This document shows positions 18,474 to 26,296 of a stretch of DNA of 33,887 nt, one piece after another. A model generated the notes under the pieces. The model made no database searches. It was given only the letters and a program-made list of their open reading frames with translations, and was not told where the DNA came from. Made by a program: the position numbers and the translations under genes. Every line of letters begins with the position of its first letter. The first letter of the stretch is position 1. The DNA is from Candidatus Zixiibacteriota bacterium (GTDB lineage: Bacteria > JAAXHH01). Location: NCBI GenBank assembly GCA_016867335.1, contig VGJU01000013.1, positions 1 to 33,887 on the forward strand, read 5' to 3'.

Positions 18474-19235
18474 CTATATGTCACACGTCCTGAAGGCGAC
18501 TTCAAGCGCTTTGATGGTATCGCCTTTGGGAAGAAACTCGTGGCTTACATAGCCGTCGTAGCCCGTCTGCGCGATAGCCCGCATCACCGCCGGGTAATAA
18601 ATCTCCTGCTCGTCGTCCAGATCGTTGCGTCCCGGATTTCCAGCGGTATGGAAATGACCGATATCTCCGATGTGGTCCCGGATGGTCCGGATCAGATCGC
18701 CCTCCATGATCTGCATGTGGTAGATGTCGTATAGCAGTTTGACTCTCGGTGAGTCTACCCCTCGACACACCTTGACGCCCCATGCCGTGGAGTCACACTG
18801 ATAGTGCGGGTGATTCACTTTGCTGTTGAGCAATTCCAGACACAGATTGATCCCGTATTTCTCCGCCGCAGGGCTTACCCGCCGCAAAATCTCGACGGTA
18901 TTGTCGAGACCTTCCTCCTCGGATTTGCCTTCTCGGTTTCCCGAAAAACAGATCAGCCCCGGTATGTCGTTGGCGGACGCCAGTTCGATATTGGCAAGTA
19001 GTTCCTGTTCTATGCGATCGTGGTTTTCCCGCTTGTTGAAACCGTCCGTCAGTGAGGCGTGACCGACGATGACGGCGATGCGCATACCCTGTTCGCGTAC
19101 GAGATCCCAGTATTGTTGCGGAAGCATCTCCACGCTGTGATAGCCTATGCGGCCCGCTTCGCGGATGACGGTCTCCGGCGCAACGCCGTTACGGGCAAAA
19201 CCCCAGAAAGCAAGCGACTGTTTGATCCGGCTCAT
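18474..19235 (-). CDS. Hydroxypyruvate-isomerase-like TIM-barrel protein (sugar isomerase/epimerase family)
   Basis: This 253-residue protein belongs to the xylose-isomerase-like TIM-barrel (AP_endonuc_2) superfamily and is closest to hydroxypyruvate isomerases of the Hyi type. The pattern includes LCLELLNSKVNHPHYQCD with a metal-binding Glu, LLYDIYHMQIMEGDLI, IGHFHTAGNPGRNDLDD and a C-terminal GYVSHEF with the second Glu. Members interconvert hydroxypyruvate and tartronate semialdehyde or isomerise related short sugars. ATG 19235 is chosen because CAGGAG lies 5 bases upstream; a longer frame to 19277 has no ribosome site. It follows an M81-type gene by 48 bp, probably in one transcript. A hydroxyacid dehydrogenase nearby would fit the same glycerate/glyoxylate chemistry, but this is an inference. 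Confidence 0.88.
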   Translation of the reverse strand: MSRIKQSLAFWGFARNGVAPETVIREAGRIGYHSVEMLPQQYWDLVREQGMRIAVIVGHASLTDGFNKRENHDRIEQELLANIELASANDIPGLICFSGNREGKSEEEGLDNTVEILRRVSPAAEKYGINLCLELLNSKVNHPHYQCDSTAWGVKVCRGVDSPRVKLLYDIYHMQIMEGDLIRTIRDHIGDIGHFHTAGNPGRNDLDDEQEIYYPAVMRAIAQTGYDGYVSHEFLPKGDTIKALEVAFRTCDI

Positions 19236-19283
19236 GACGACTCCTGTGGGATAAAGATGGGTAGATCGACGGTACACACAAAA

Positions 19284-20756
19284 TCACGGAATTTCTTCGA
19301 AAGGAAACATCGGATGTCGGCGATGCCGATAGGTAAACCGTCGCATATCGGCGGTGGTAGCACCGGGTGTATCTACGCGGATCAATTCGGTGCATACCGG
19401 GCGATACGCCGGGACCGGCGCATGGACCCCTTTGGCGATCACCACCTGAAAATCATCGGGTGAAAGCCCACAGCTTGTCATCAGACCCAGGCTGACGGGA
19501 ACCGTCCGGAGCGAGGTCAGACTGACGGTCAATCCCGAATCGGTGACGACCACGGCGGTCGGCCCCATGTTAAACACTTTGCCGCCGCCATGCCGGACTT
19601 CCGACTCGGTAAAGTGTCCGTCGTGCAGACTTCGGACTTGCACCTCGGCGATCAGCGGCGGGCCGTGCAGGTCGTCGGTCTTTCCGCCCATCGCCAGCGT
19701 CAAACGACTCCCGACACCGGCTTCAGTAGCTGCACGGACGGATTCCGGATCGTAGAGGCATACAAATCCCTTTATCTTGCGGCGATACAGCTCATGGGCG
19801 ATCAGCGTGCCATCCGCCGCCGACCCACCTCCCACATTGTCACCCATGTCCAGCAGACATACCGGGCCGGGACGCGCAACGGCTCGATCCACTGCCTTCT
19901 CGATCGAGGTAAACTCTCCGACAAATTCGTGACGGTGTTCGACAAGATAACCGGCCAGATCGTCGACGATTTGGCGTGCCAATACCGGATCGTTGTCCGT
20001 CACGGCGATAAACGCGGAGCCTATCTCCTCGACATCGGCGTAGGGAAAACCGAGTGTGATGCTGTTTGACAGCACACCCGGTTTTTCGAGCCATGCGTCG
20101 GCACGTTGGTGCAGGGGCAAACAGGGCGGTGCAGAGGTCAGTTGCCGTTCGATCCCGATGGCGACAGATGGAAAGGCCGCGGCCTGTGTGGGACGGACCT
20201 CACCCCGGAGCATACTCGCCAGCAGTCGGGCCGCCTCCAGACCCCGCGCCTTTTGATCCAGATGCGGTGTGGTGCGGTACGCGATGGTCGCGTTACAGGC
20301 GGTGACCATCCGGGGGGACAGATTGGCGTGCGGGTCGATGGTACAAACGATTGGCATATCGGGGCCGGCTTTTTCGCGCAACCGGGTAAGCCAGTGGCCG
20401 TCCAAATCGCGATATTCCGGACCTTCGCCCGCATTGGCTCCGTGCGGGGCCGTCAGCATCCCGTCAAACGGCCCGTGCCGGTCGAACTCATCCATCATGA
20501 GACGCACCAGTTCTTCGCATGTCGCCCGTGTAATCGTACCGGACGGCGGTGTGGAGGCGTAAAACAGAGCAACCGCTTCGATACCGGTCTCTTCCAGTCC
20601 TTTGAGAAAACCGCTGATCTCATGATGCCCACCCCGAAACGCATCGGCCATGCGAGCGCCGGTCAGCAGGGCATCGCGCCGGAACATGTCGATTGTGGTC
20701 GGCGTTACGATAAAGGTGTTGGATTCGTGGATAAGAGACAAGATACCGACACGCAT
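19284..20756 (-). CDS. M81 family metallopeptidase, microcystinase C (MlrC)-like
   Basis: This 490-residue protein matches the MlrC / DUF1485 family. The start MRVGILSLIHESNTF is typical, with LTAPHGANAGEG and TIDPHANLS. The expected zinc ligands are Asp141, His143 (DPH) and His165 (TTPHLD); their spacing (2 and 22 residues) equals that described for Sphingomonas MlrC. The C-terminal part has CLLDMGDNVGGGSAADGT. MlrC hydrolyses linearised microcystin to small peptides. Most relatives in non-degrading bacteria have no known substrate, so the call is family level. There is no signal peptide. GGGGAG lies 6 bases upstream of the ATG. It lies between the Asp-box protein and the isomerase-like gene on one strand, likely in an operon. 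Confidence 0.9.
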   Translation of the reverse strand: MRVGILSLIHESNTFIVTPTTIDMFRRDALLTGARMADAFRGGHHEISGFLKGLEETGIEAVALFYASTPPSGTITRATCEELVRLMMDEFDRHGPFDGMLTAPHGANAGEGPEYRDLDGHWLTRLREKAGPDMPIVCTIDPHANLSPRMVTACNATIAYRTTPHLDQKARGLEAARLLASMLRGEVRPTQAAAFPSVAIGIERQLTSAPPCLPLHQRADAWLEKPGVLSNSITLGFPYADVEEIGSAFIAVTDNDPVLARQIVDDLAGYLVEHRHEFVGEFTSIEKAVDRAVARPGPVCLLDMGDNVGGGSAADGTLIAHELYRRKIKGFVCLYDPESVRAATEAGVGSRLTLAMGGKTDDLHGPPLIAEVQVRSLHDGHFTESEVRHGGGKVFNMGPTAVVVTDSGLTVSLTSLRTVPVSLGLMTSCGLSPDDFQVVIAKGVHAPVPAYRPVCTELIRVDTPGATTADMRRFTYRHRRHPMFPFEEIP

Positions 20757-20795
20757 GGATTTCTCCCCCTATCGAATTTTGGATTTTAATCGGTG

Positions 20796-22211
20796 TTACT
20801 CCCCCTCGTTTACCATCCGTTTGAAATATACCTGCGAGCGACCGCTAAGGGTGTCGGACCATACCAGATGGGCGGTCCGGGGCAGAACGGCGACCGAAGG
20901 GTTTACTGCCACGCTTGCGGCGTCGGTAACACGGGCGGGCCGCGTCCAGGTGCGGCCCTCGTCCACCGATGTGGTGTGGTAGAGCGCGGGTGCGCCGTCA
21001 CGATCGTCGGACCATACCAGACGGACCTCATCACCCGATGCTCCGATGGACGCCTGCCGCGATGCGCCGGGGGTGTCGGTGACACGCATCTCATTTCCCC
21101 ACGTTTTTCCTGCGTCCTCGGATCGGCGATAGTAGATATCCCATTCGTTTGTGGCGGTCTTGACGATCCGATCCACTTCCCGGAGCATCGCCCCGATCTG
21201 AAGCGGGTCTCCGCCTCGGGCACCCCATATCGACGCGGCGGCCTGCACCTGTTGCCGTTTATGTTCTATCCTCGCCTGCAGGGCTTCCGTATCGAATACA
21301 CCCGCCTGTGTTTTTCGAATCGACTCACTGGTAAACGAAAGACCGATCAGACGCATGATCTCGTCCAACTGTCTTTCCGCGTCGGAGAGATCGTCGCCGT
21401 TGGCTTTCTGGTCGGCCCATGCGATATGGACGGTCTGCCCGGCGACGGCGACCGAAGGCGGTCCGGAGCCTAGCCGATTTTTAGTCAGACGGATTTCTTT
21501 GCCCCATGTCTGCCCCGTATCGGTGGAAATTCGTACGTATTCTTCCTCGTTGCCGTCTGGCGTATCAACATAGGCCATGACGATCAGCGTGCCAGCAACG
21601 GCGATAGAGGGGGTTCCGGCAGCTTTTCCGGATCCGGACAACACCTGTTCCGTCTCCCATGAACAACCCTCGTCTACAGAGCTGCGATAGAATACCCGCA
21701 TTTCGGAATCACCTGCCATTGCGCCGACAAGATGAAGCGTAGCGCCCGAAACGGCGATGCAAGGTTGCCTCCCCTCGGCGATGCGTATCGGAGAAGACCA
21801 TGTAGTGCCGCTGTTGGACGAGTGTGCAAGCTGTACGCCGGATGGGTTTGGGGTCACTGTTTCCCATGCCACATACACCCGCATACCCGCGACCGCGACG
21901 GACGGGCTTATGCCTACATCTATCGAGAGACGCTGTTCCGGTCCCCACGATACCCCACGATCCGGGGAGTGACGGTAGTGGATATAGGTCCGCCCGTTCT
22001 GCGTGTTTTCATAGACGACATGTACCTGACCGGCACTGTCTGCCGCCACGCTGCGCGCAAAGGAAGACGCGGTTCGCGCGTCTGCGGCGGGCGGAGTAAG
22101 TGGTAAATCGGGCGTTACGACGGGCTTCATCGCAGAAACGGGAAATACCGAAACGGTGGCGATCGTACCGGTCGCGGCGATAAGGCAAAACAAAAGAGAT
22201 ATTCTTTTCAT
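20796..22211 (-). CDS. Secreted Asp-box (BNR repeat) beta-propeller protein with helical insert
   Basis: This 471-residue protein has a signal peptide (MKRISLLFCLIAATG, about 1-27). Six Asp-box motifs of the S-x-D-x-G-x-T-W type follow at about 82-89, 132-138, 178-185, 229-236, 364-371 and 415-422. Each is followed by a strand and SVAVAG- or AWAD-like segments, as in sialidase-type propellers. Catalytic sialidase residues are not evident, so I would not call it a sialidase; a binding or unknown extracytoplasmic role is as likely. Residues about 272-356 are a charged, helix-rich insert between AWADQKANGD and NEWDIYYRRS, where ordinary members have a short loop. The start is 2 bp after the msrA stop with no clear ribosome site, implying coupling to msrA. 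Confidence 0.88.
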   Translation of the reverse strand: MKRISLLFCLIAATGTIATVSVFPVSAMKPVVTPDLPLTPPAADARTASSFARSVAADSAGQVHVVYENTQNGRTYIHYRHSPDRGVSWGPEQRLSIDVGISPSVAVAGMRVYVAWETVTPNPSGVQLAHSSNSGTTWSSPIRIAEGRQPCIAVSGATLHLVGAMAGDSEMRVFYRSSVDEGCSWETEQVLSGSGKAAGTPSIAVAGTLIVMAYVDTPDGNEEEYVRISTDTGQTWGKEIRLTKNRLGSGPPSVAVAGQTVHIAWADQKANGDDLSDAERQLDEIMRLIGLSFTSESIRKTQAGVFDTEALQARIEHKRQQVQAAASIWGARGGDPLQIGAMLREVDRIVKTATNEWDIYYRRSEDAGKTWGNEMRVTDTPGASRQASIGASGDEVRLVWSDDRDGAPALYHTTSVDEGRTWTRPARVTDAASVAVNPSVAVLPRTAHLVWSDTLSGRSQVYFKRMVNEGE

Positions 22212-22212
22212 T

Positions 22213-22752
22213 TCATGTCGTCAGCTTTTGGGCAAAGGCTTTTTTGAACTTTTGCACCTTAGGATCGATCACCATGACACAATATGGCTGGCGGGGATTG
22301 TTGCGATAGTAATTCTGATGATAGTCTTCCGCCGGATAAAAGGCGTCGAACGGCCCGATTTCCGTGACGATCCGGTCGGGCCACAACCCGGAGGCGTCGG
22401 TTTCTTTTTTCGAGCGTTCGGCGATTTGCTTCTGTTGCGGGTCGTGATACAGTATCGTCGAGCGGTACTGGGTTCCGATGTCCGCGCCTTGGCGGTTGAG
22501 CGTCGTGGGGTCGTGGGTGCGCCAGAAAATGTACAGAATGTCTTCGAACGAAATTTCGCTCGGATCGAAAACGATCTGGATCACTTCAGCATGACCGGTC
22601 GTGCCGGCGCATACTTCGCGGTACGCGGGGTTGCGCACACGGCCTCCGGCATAGCCGGAAACCACGGATTTCACGCCTTTGACTTGTTGGTAGATGGCTT
22701 CTACGCACCAGAAACAGCCACCGCCCAGCGTAGCGATTTCGGTTTGCGTCAT
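22213..22752 (-). CDS. msrA: Peptide-methionine (S)-S-oxide reductase MsrA
   Basis: This 179-residue enzyme reduces the S-epimer of methionine sulfoxide in proteins using thioredoxin. The diagnostic GCFWC (Cys13 nucleophile, Cys16) is near the N-terminus, then [44 protein letters not shown] and [12 protein letters not shown]. No fused MsrB domain. I chose ATG 22752 because AGGAT lies 6 bases upstream and the conserved domain begins directly; a longer frame would run into the repeat block at 22781-22861. It has no signal peptide, so it is cytoplasmic. The stop is 1 base before the start of the Asp-box gene, so the two are coupled. Confidence 0.97.
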   Translation of the reverse strand: MTQTEIATLGGGCFWCVEAIYQQVKGVKSVVSGYAGGRVRNPAYREVCAGTTGHAEVIQIVFDPSEISFEDILYIFWRTHDPTTLNRQGADIGTQYRSTILYHDPQQKQIAERSKKETDASGLWPDRIVTEIGPFDAFYPAEDYHQNYYRNNPRQPYCVMVIDPKVQKFKKAFAQKLTT

Positions 22753-22780
22753 GATAGGATCCTTTCGGGGATGGGTAAAA

Positions 22781-22861
22781 GGCGGGTTTGAAACCCCGGT
22801 AATTTGGGCGGGTTTGAAACCCGCCCCTACGGGCACGTTTGAAACCCGCCCCTACGGGCGC
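22781..22861. repeat. Palindromic GTTTGAAACCC repeat block (three units)
   Basis: Three copies of a GTTTGAAACCC core start at about 22786, 22812 and 22837 (spacing 26 and 25). The central copy is a perfect inverted repeat: GGGCGGGTTT (22806-22815), one G, AAACCCGCCC (22817-22826). CGCCCCTACGGGC follows copies two and three. The block resembles REP-like dispersed palindromes. It fills the gap between the small membrane protein gene and msrA and supplies the stop codon of the former. Confidence 0.8.
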
Positions 22862-23241
22862 GTATGTCGGCGTTGTGTGTAAAACGCCGAAAAATCGGGA
22901 TACGCATCCACGATGGTATTCCAGCGATCTTCGTATGTTTTTCGTCGGAAACGGCTATCCCGGCGAAACAGCCAGAAAGCGAGCAGGGTGATGGGTATCA
23001 GAAAACCCAAAAAAATCCATCCGAACGGTTTGCTGTTGGAAATAAGCCCTGTCATGGCGCTTAGCGTTCCGACGGATACGGCAAGCATACCAGCGGCCAT
23101 CGCCGCGGCTAGAAGGGCGATGATCAAGTCTTTGAGCGTCCCGCGCCAGCCGTGCGAGACGGCGCGGCGGTCGAGTTCTTCGGCAAGACGCGCATAAGTC
23201 TCTTGCCTATCCGTTATCGGTTCAGGAGGGGCGTTTTCCAT
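22852..23241 (-). CDS. Small inner-membrane protein of unknown function
   Basis: I do not recognise this 129-residue protein. It has a charged N-terminus (MENAPPEPITDRQETYARLAEEL) and two hydrophobic segments at about 40-63 and 74-91 with a short loop (ISNSKP). A basic linker (FRRDSRFRRK) and a hydrophilic tail follow, giving the pattern of a two-helix membrane anchor with cytoplasmic ends. AGGA lies 8 bases upstream of the ATG. The start overlaps the amidohydrolase end by 20 bases, so they are translated together. The final residues and the stop codon come from the repeat block, so the original C-terminus may have been altered by repeat insertion. Function unknown. Confidence 0.75.
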   Translation of the reverse strand: MENAPPEPITDRQETYARLAEELDRRAVSHGWRGTLKDLIIALLAAAMAAGMLAVSVGTLSAMTGLISNSKPFGWIFLGFLIPITLLAFWLFRRDSRFRRKTYEDRWNTIVDAYPDFSAFYTQRRHTRP

Positions 23242-24499
23242 CTACGTTGTCCTGGAGATCCTGCGTAACGGCACCGAGTGGCTTCCGGTCGAAGGTGGTT
23301 TTGAGTTTTCTCAGTAACCGGTCGGGTGTAAAACGACGTCCGGCGCGGATGGTGCAAAGCACCTGTCCGACATCGTCGATACGATCGAGCGGGTTTCCTC
23401 GTATGACGACCATATCGGCGAAAAAACCGGGTTGCAGGGTTCCGGTCTTTTTTTCGATACCCAGCACTTTCGCATTTACCGACGTGGCGGAGCGAAGGGC
23501 TTCTACGGGCGACAGACCGGCGTCCGTGTACATCGACAGTTCGTCGTGGACACTCATCCCCGGCACGAGATGGGGAAAGGGCGTGTCCGTGCCGAGGGCC
23601 ACCGTCACCCCCCGGCGATGCGCGCGTCGGAGAAATCGTTTAAGATGGACCATGACCTCTTGAAGCCGCCATCGAGCTTCAGGCGCGCCAAACCGGGAAA
23701 GATAGCGGTCCCACAACGCGAGGTGACAGGGATGCGCCCATATCCGACGTTCATCGTGATGAAACGACCGGTCAAGGATACGTCCAAGCCGGTCCCATAC
23801 GACAAACGTGGGATTGATCACAACGTGGTGTTCGAGCATCAGGTCGATCATGGCATCGTCTTCTTCCGGCGTTGCCGCGCGCCAAGCCACTCCACAGCCG
23901 TCGAGGTGCTCGAATTCGTCGAGACCCGCGCGTATGGCTTCTTCGGCTTTTGTCGCGCCCAGATGCGCAATGACGAAGGTATGACGTCGGTGCGCCTCGT
24001 CGATTCCCGCCGCCATCAGATCGGGTGTTATACCTGCATAGAGTTTGACAGCGTTTACCCCTCTGTCGATGTGATGACGTACAGCGGCGCGCAGGGCCTC
24101 GGGAGAAGCATGGGGGCGGCCCATGTGGGGCCAATGCGCGACCGGGCCGTCCAGCAGATGACCACAGCACAGAATTGCCGGACCTGCCGCCAAGTCTGTG
24201 GCATGACGCTCGCGTTGGGCCAGAATCCACTCCAGATCGTTTCCTACATCCCGGATCGTCGTCACGCCGGCGGCCAGAAACGCAGGCCCCATTACGTCGC
24301 TGTAGTGGACATGTGCGTCCATAAGACCGGGGATCAGCGTTGCGTCGGGCCACTCGAAACGCCGGATGTCGGCAGCAAGAGTGTCGGCCCGGGCGATGGT
24401 CTCTATACGTTTTCCGGAGATCACTACCGCCATGCCGGTCCGGGCCTCGTCGGCGAGGCCGTCCCAGAAACGGGCGGGTACAAGGGCGTAGCGAGCCAT
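23222..24499 (-). CDS. Amidohydrolase family protein (imidazolonepropionase/prolidase-like)
   Basis: This 425-residue protein is a metal-dependent hydrolase of the amidohydrolase superfamily. The first metal site HxH is His63 and His65 (LMDAHVHYSD). A Lys in NAVKLYAG, His in VIAHLGA and EFEHLDG, and Asp in LGTDTPFPH complete the usual binuclear set. The C-terminal part has SVNAKVLGIEKKTGTLQPGFFADMVVIRGNPL, as in imidazolonepropionase-like and Xaa-Pro-dipeptidase-like members. No signal peptide is visible, so it is probably cytoplasmic. The specific substrate cannot be read. I chose ATG 24499, which begins the conserved domain, over a TTG further upstream; the ribosome site is weak. It lies 84 bp after pckA and overlaps the membrane protein gene. 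Confidence 0.88.
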   Translation of the reverse strand: MARYALVPARFWDGLADEARTGMAVVISGKRIETIARADTLAADIRRFEWPDATLIPGLMDAHVHYSDVMGPAFLAAGVTTIRDVGNDLEWILAQRERHATDLAAGPAILCCGHLLDGPVAHWPHMGRPHASPEALRAAVRHHIDRGVNAVKLYAGITPDLMAAGIDEAHRRHTFVIAHLGATKAEEAIRAGLDEFEHLDGCGVAWRAATPEEDDAMIDLMLEHHVVINPTFVVWDRLGRILDRSFHHDERRIWAHPCHLALWDRYLSRFGAPEARWRLQEVMVHLKRFLRRAHRRGVTVALGTDTPFPHLVPGMSVHDELSMYTDAGLSPVEALRSATSVNAKVLGIEKKTGTLQPGFFADMVVIRGNPLDRIDDVGQVLCTIRAGRRFTPDRLLRKLKTTFDRKPLGAVTQDLQDNVDGKRPS

Positions 24500-24583
24500 G
24501 GAAAGACTTTCGGGGCGGTATACCAAGCGGTTACAAAACCGTGTGAAAGACGACCGGACGCGACACGCGATACTTGGAGGGCG

Positions 24584-26104
24584 TCAGTCGATTCGAATCG
24601 CCGGGTCGAGACCGGGAAAATTGGCCAGCCACGCCTGGCGTTCGCGTCGCAGCGTTTCGATACGCACGCGGTACTCGGCGGGCGTAAACTGCCGTGAAGG
24701 CGTATAACGATCCAGATCGACCCCCGGAATTGCTATGGGAACCTCATAGCCCCAGTTGGGGTCCGGAGTCCAGTTGATGCTGTTTCGGGCGATTTCTTTC
24801 ATGATTGTGGTCGAGATGTCGATGGTAATTTTTTCTCCGGCCCGACCTTCCCTTTCTCCCACGCTTCCGGTATTGAGCAAAAAACACTCGATATCCCGAT
24901 TAGCGCGAAGAATTTCCAGAAACCGATTGCCTTCTTCGGCTTCGGAGCCGATGATAAAGGGATTGGTACCCACTTCGCGTTTGGCCTGACCCGCTTTGGT
25001 AGGGTCGCCGGCGGATGTTTCGATGGATTCGCCCAGCATGAAATAGGTCGCGGCCTGTTCGGGTGTCAACCTCGCCACCGGCGGGACGATGTCTTGGCGG
25101 CGTGTGATGAACACGACCTTGTCGGCACGTTTGAGATCGATGGAATCGTCCGTCCCTGCCACTTCCGTACGCAGGATGATGCCTCTTCCGTTGGTCGTCA
25201 GCCGGTCGTCTACAAAATCCACGAGACCGTCTTCCGCTACGGTTACGTTTTCAAAGATGGCGTTTGGGCTGACAGCGGCATCGTAGAGCACCTTCTGGTT
25301 GGGGGTAAGCCCTTCGGTTTTGATATAAAAACCCTGTTCGGTTCCATAACAGGCGCCGTGGGCATCCATCAGCACCACGTCGTCCTGCCGGATGACGACA
25401 CGCTCCGGCTCCCTCAGACCGTGATCGTGGACGGTGAGCGTCGTTTTACCGGTTCCGCTCAGCCCGAACAGGATAAAACCCACATCGCGGATGACGCCCT
25501 CCGGCTGGCACACACGCAGCACCTTGCTGCCTGCATGAAGACCGATCCCGCCGCGTGTCTTGGCGATATACATCGCCATACGCAGAAATGATTTTTTGGA
25601 TTCCCCGAAATAGTCGGTTCCGAGGATACAGGTCAGCCTGTGACCGGGATGGACAAAGATAAGACGTTCCGGCCATTCGGGTACGAATATGCTGACCATG
25701 TCGGGTGTTTCGGCGGCTGCGGCGGGAAACAGGGACTGATGCCACATGTAGGCGATGCGGGCATAAGGTTTGGTGATATACAGACGGCCATGCAGCCGGT
25801 GGCCTGGTGTATCGCCCACGGTTCTGTCCACCTGAATGACTTCGCGATCTTTGAGATAGGCGCGAACCTCTTTGAGCACCGTCTCGGCCCGTTCAAGCGA
25901 AAGCCCTTGCTGTTGTACCCCCGGCTCCACACCACCCTCTACGATATAGGTGCGTCCGGCGCTCCGATTTCGCGCCTCGGATACATAGCTGGGGCTGCCA
26001 AACACCGTACGCCGTTCGTCGTGGCTGGCCAGAAGACGCAACGTCTCCCCATCCGGATTGACGATCAGAGATTTTGCTTCAAGATGACGACCGAAAATCT
26101 CCAT
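24584..26104 (-). CDS. pckA: Phosphoenolpyruvate carboxykinase (ATP), divergent type
   Basis: This 506-residue enzyme should convert oxaloacetate and ATP to phosphoenolpyruvate, the first step of gluconeogenesis. The ATP loop GLSGTGKTTL is at about 214-223 (Lys220), with RQDDVVLMD as a kinase-2-like segment and ILGTDYFGESKKSFL for the metal/PEP lysine region. YIKTEGLTPNQKVLYDAAVSPNAIFENV and the C-terminal TNPFIIGSEAEEGNRFLEIL match ATP-type relatives. It departs from the E. coli form in places: GLHAGSK stands where MHCSAN is usual, which marks a less-studied subgroup. The ATG at 26104 has GGAGG 9 bases upstream. The leader contains an intrinsic terminator (26171-26217) after a strong promoter, so expression may be controlled by attenuation. 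An unrelated phosphotransferase fold is unlikely. Confidence 0.9.
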   Translation of the reverse strand: MEIFGRHLEAKSLIVNPDGETLRLLASHDERRTVFGSPSYVSEARNRSAGRTYIVEGGVEPGVQQQGLSLERAETVLKEVRAYLKDREVIQVDRTVGDTPGHRLHGRLYITKPYARIAYMWHQSLFPAAAAETPDMVSIFVPEWPERLIFVHPGHRLTCILGTDYFGESKKSFLRMAMYIAKTRGGIGLHAGSKVLRVCQPEGVIRDVGFILFGLSGTGKTTLTVHDHGLREPERVVIRQDDVVLMDAHGACYGTEQGFYIKTEGLTPNQKVLYDAAVSPNAIFENVTVAEDGLVDFVDDRLTTNGRGIILRTEVAGTDDSIDLKRADKVVFITRRQDIVPPVARLTPEQAATYFMLGESIETSAGDPTKAGQAKREVGTNPFIIGSEAEEGNRFLEILRANRDIECFLLNTGSVGEREGRAGEKITIDISTTIMKEIARNSINWTPDPNWGYEVPIAIPGVDLDRYTPSRQFTPAEYRVRIETLRRERQAWLANFPGLDPAIRID

Positions 26105-26170
26105 GCGAGAAAACCTCCAAATTTCCTTTTTGCTTGCGCGGGAGCGATCCGGGTCTTTACCTGTACCCGA

Positions 26171-26217
26171 AAACAAAACGGGATGCCGATCGGTGCATCA
26201 ACGCCAGGCATCCCGTT
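26171..26217 (-). terminator. Intrinsic terminator / attenuator in the pckA leader
   Basis: On the minus strand AACGGGATGC (26217-26208) pairs perfectly over ten bases with GCATCCCGTT (26186-26177), followed by TTGTTTT. It lies between the pckA promoter and start codon, about 67 bases before the ATG. A second GATGC in the loop could pair instead with the same GCATC. The plus strand has no T run, so it acts on the minus strand only. Confidence 0.75.
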
Positions 26218-26256
26218 GTTCTGCCCCGTGATACGGACAAATTGCATAACATACAC

Positions 26257-26284
26257 AATATATGAGTGGATACCGGAAGGTCAA
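26257..26284 (-). promoter_or_regulatory. Sigma70-like promoter for pckA
   Basis: On the minus strand TTGACC (26284-26279), a 16-base spacer and TATATT (26262-26257). Transcription would start near 26250, about 33 bases before the terminator stem begins. Confidence 0.65.
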
Positions 26285-26296
26285 GAGGAGGGAAAG

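Noticed and set aside
22753-22836. N-terminal extension of msrA through the repeat block
   Set aside because: The extra residues are translated repeat sequence; MsrA homology and a ribosome site begin at 22752.
26065-26256. A 63-codon minus-strand open frame across the pckA leader
   Set aside because: Overlaps the pckA start in another frame, begins at the promoter -10, no ribosome site, would read through the terminator stem; treated as chance.
25640-26296. Long N-terminal extension of the DUF3187 frame into the pckA gene
   Set aside because: Antisense to pckA coding sequence; the signal peptide and GAGGAGG ribosome site fix the start at 26297.
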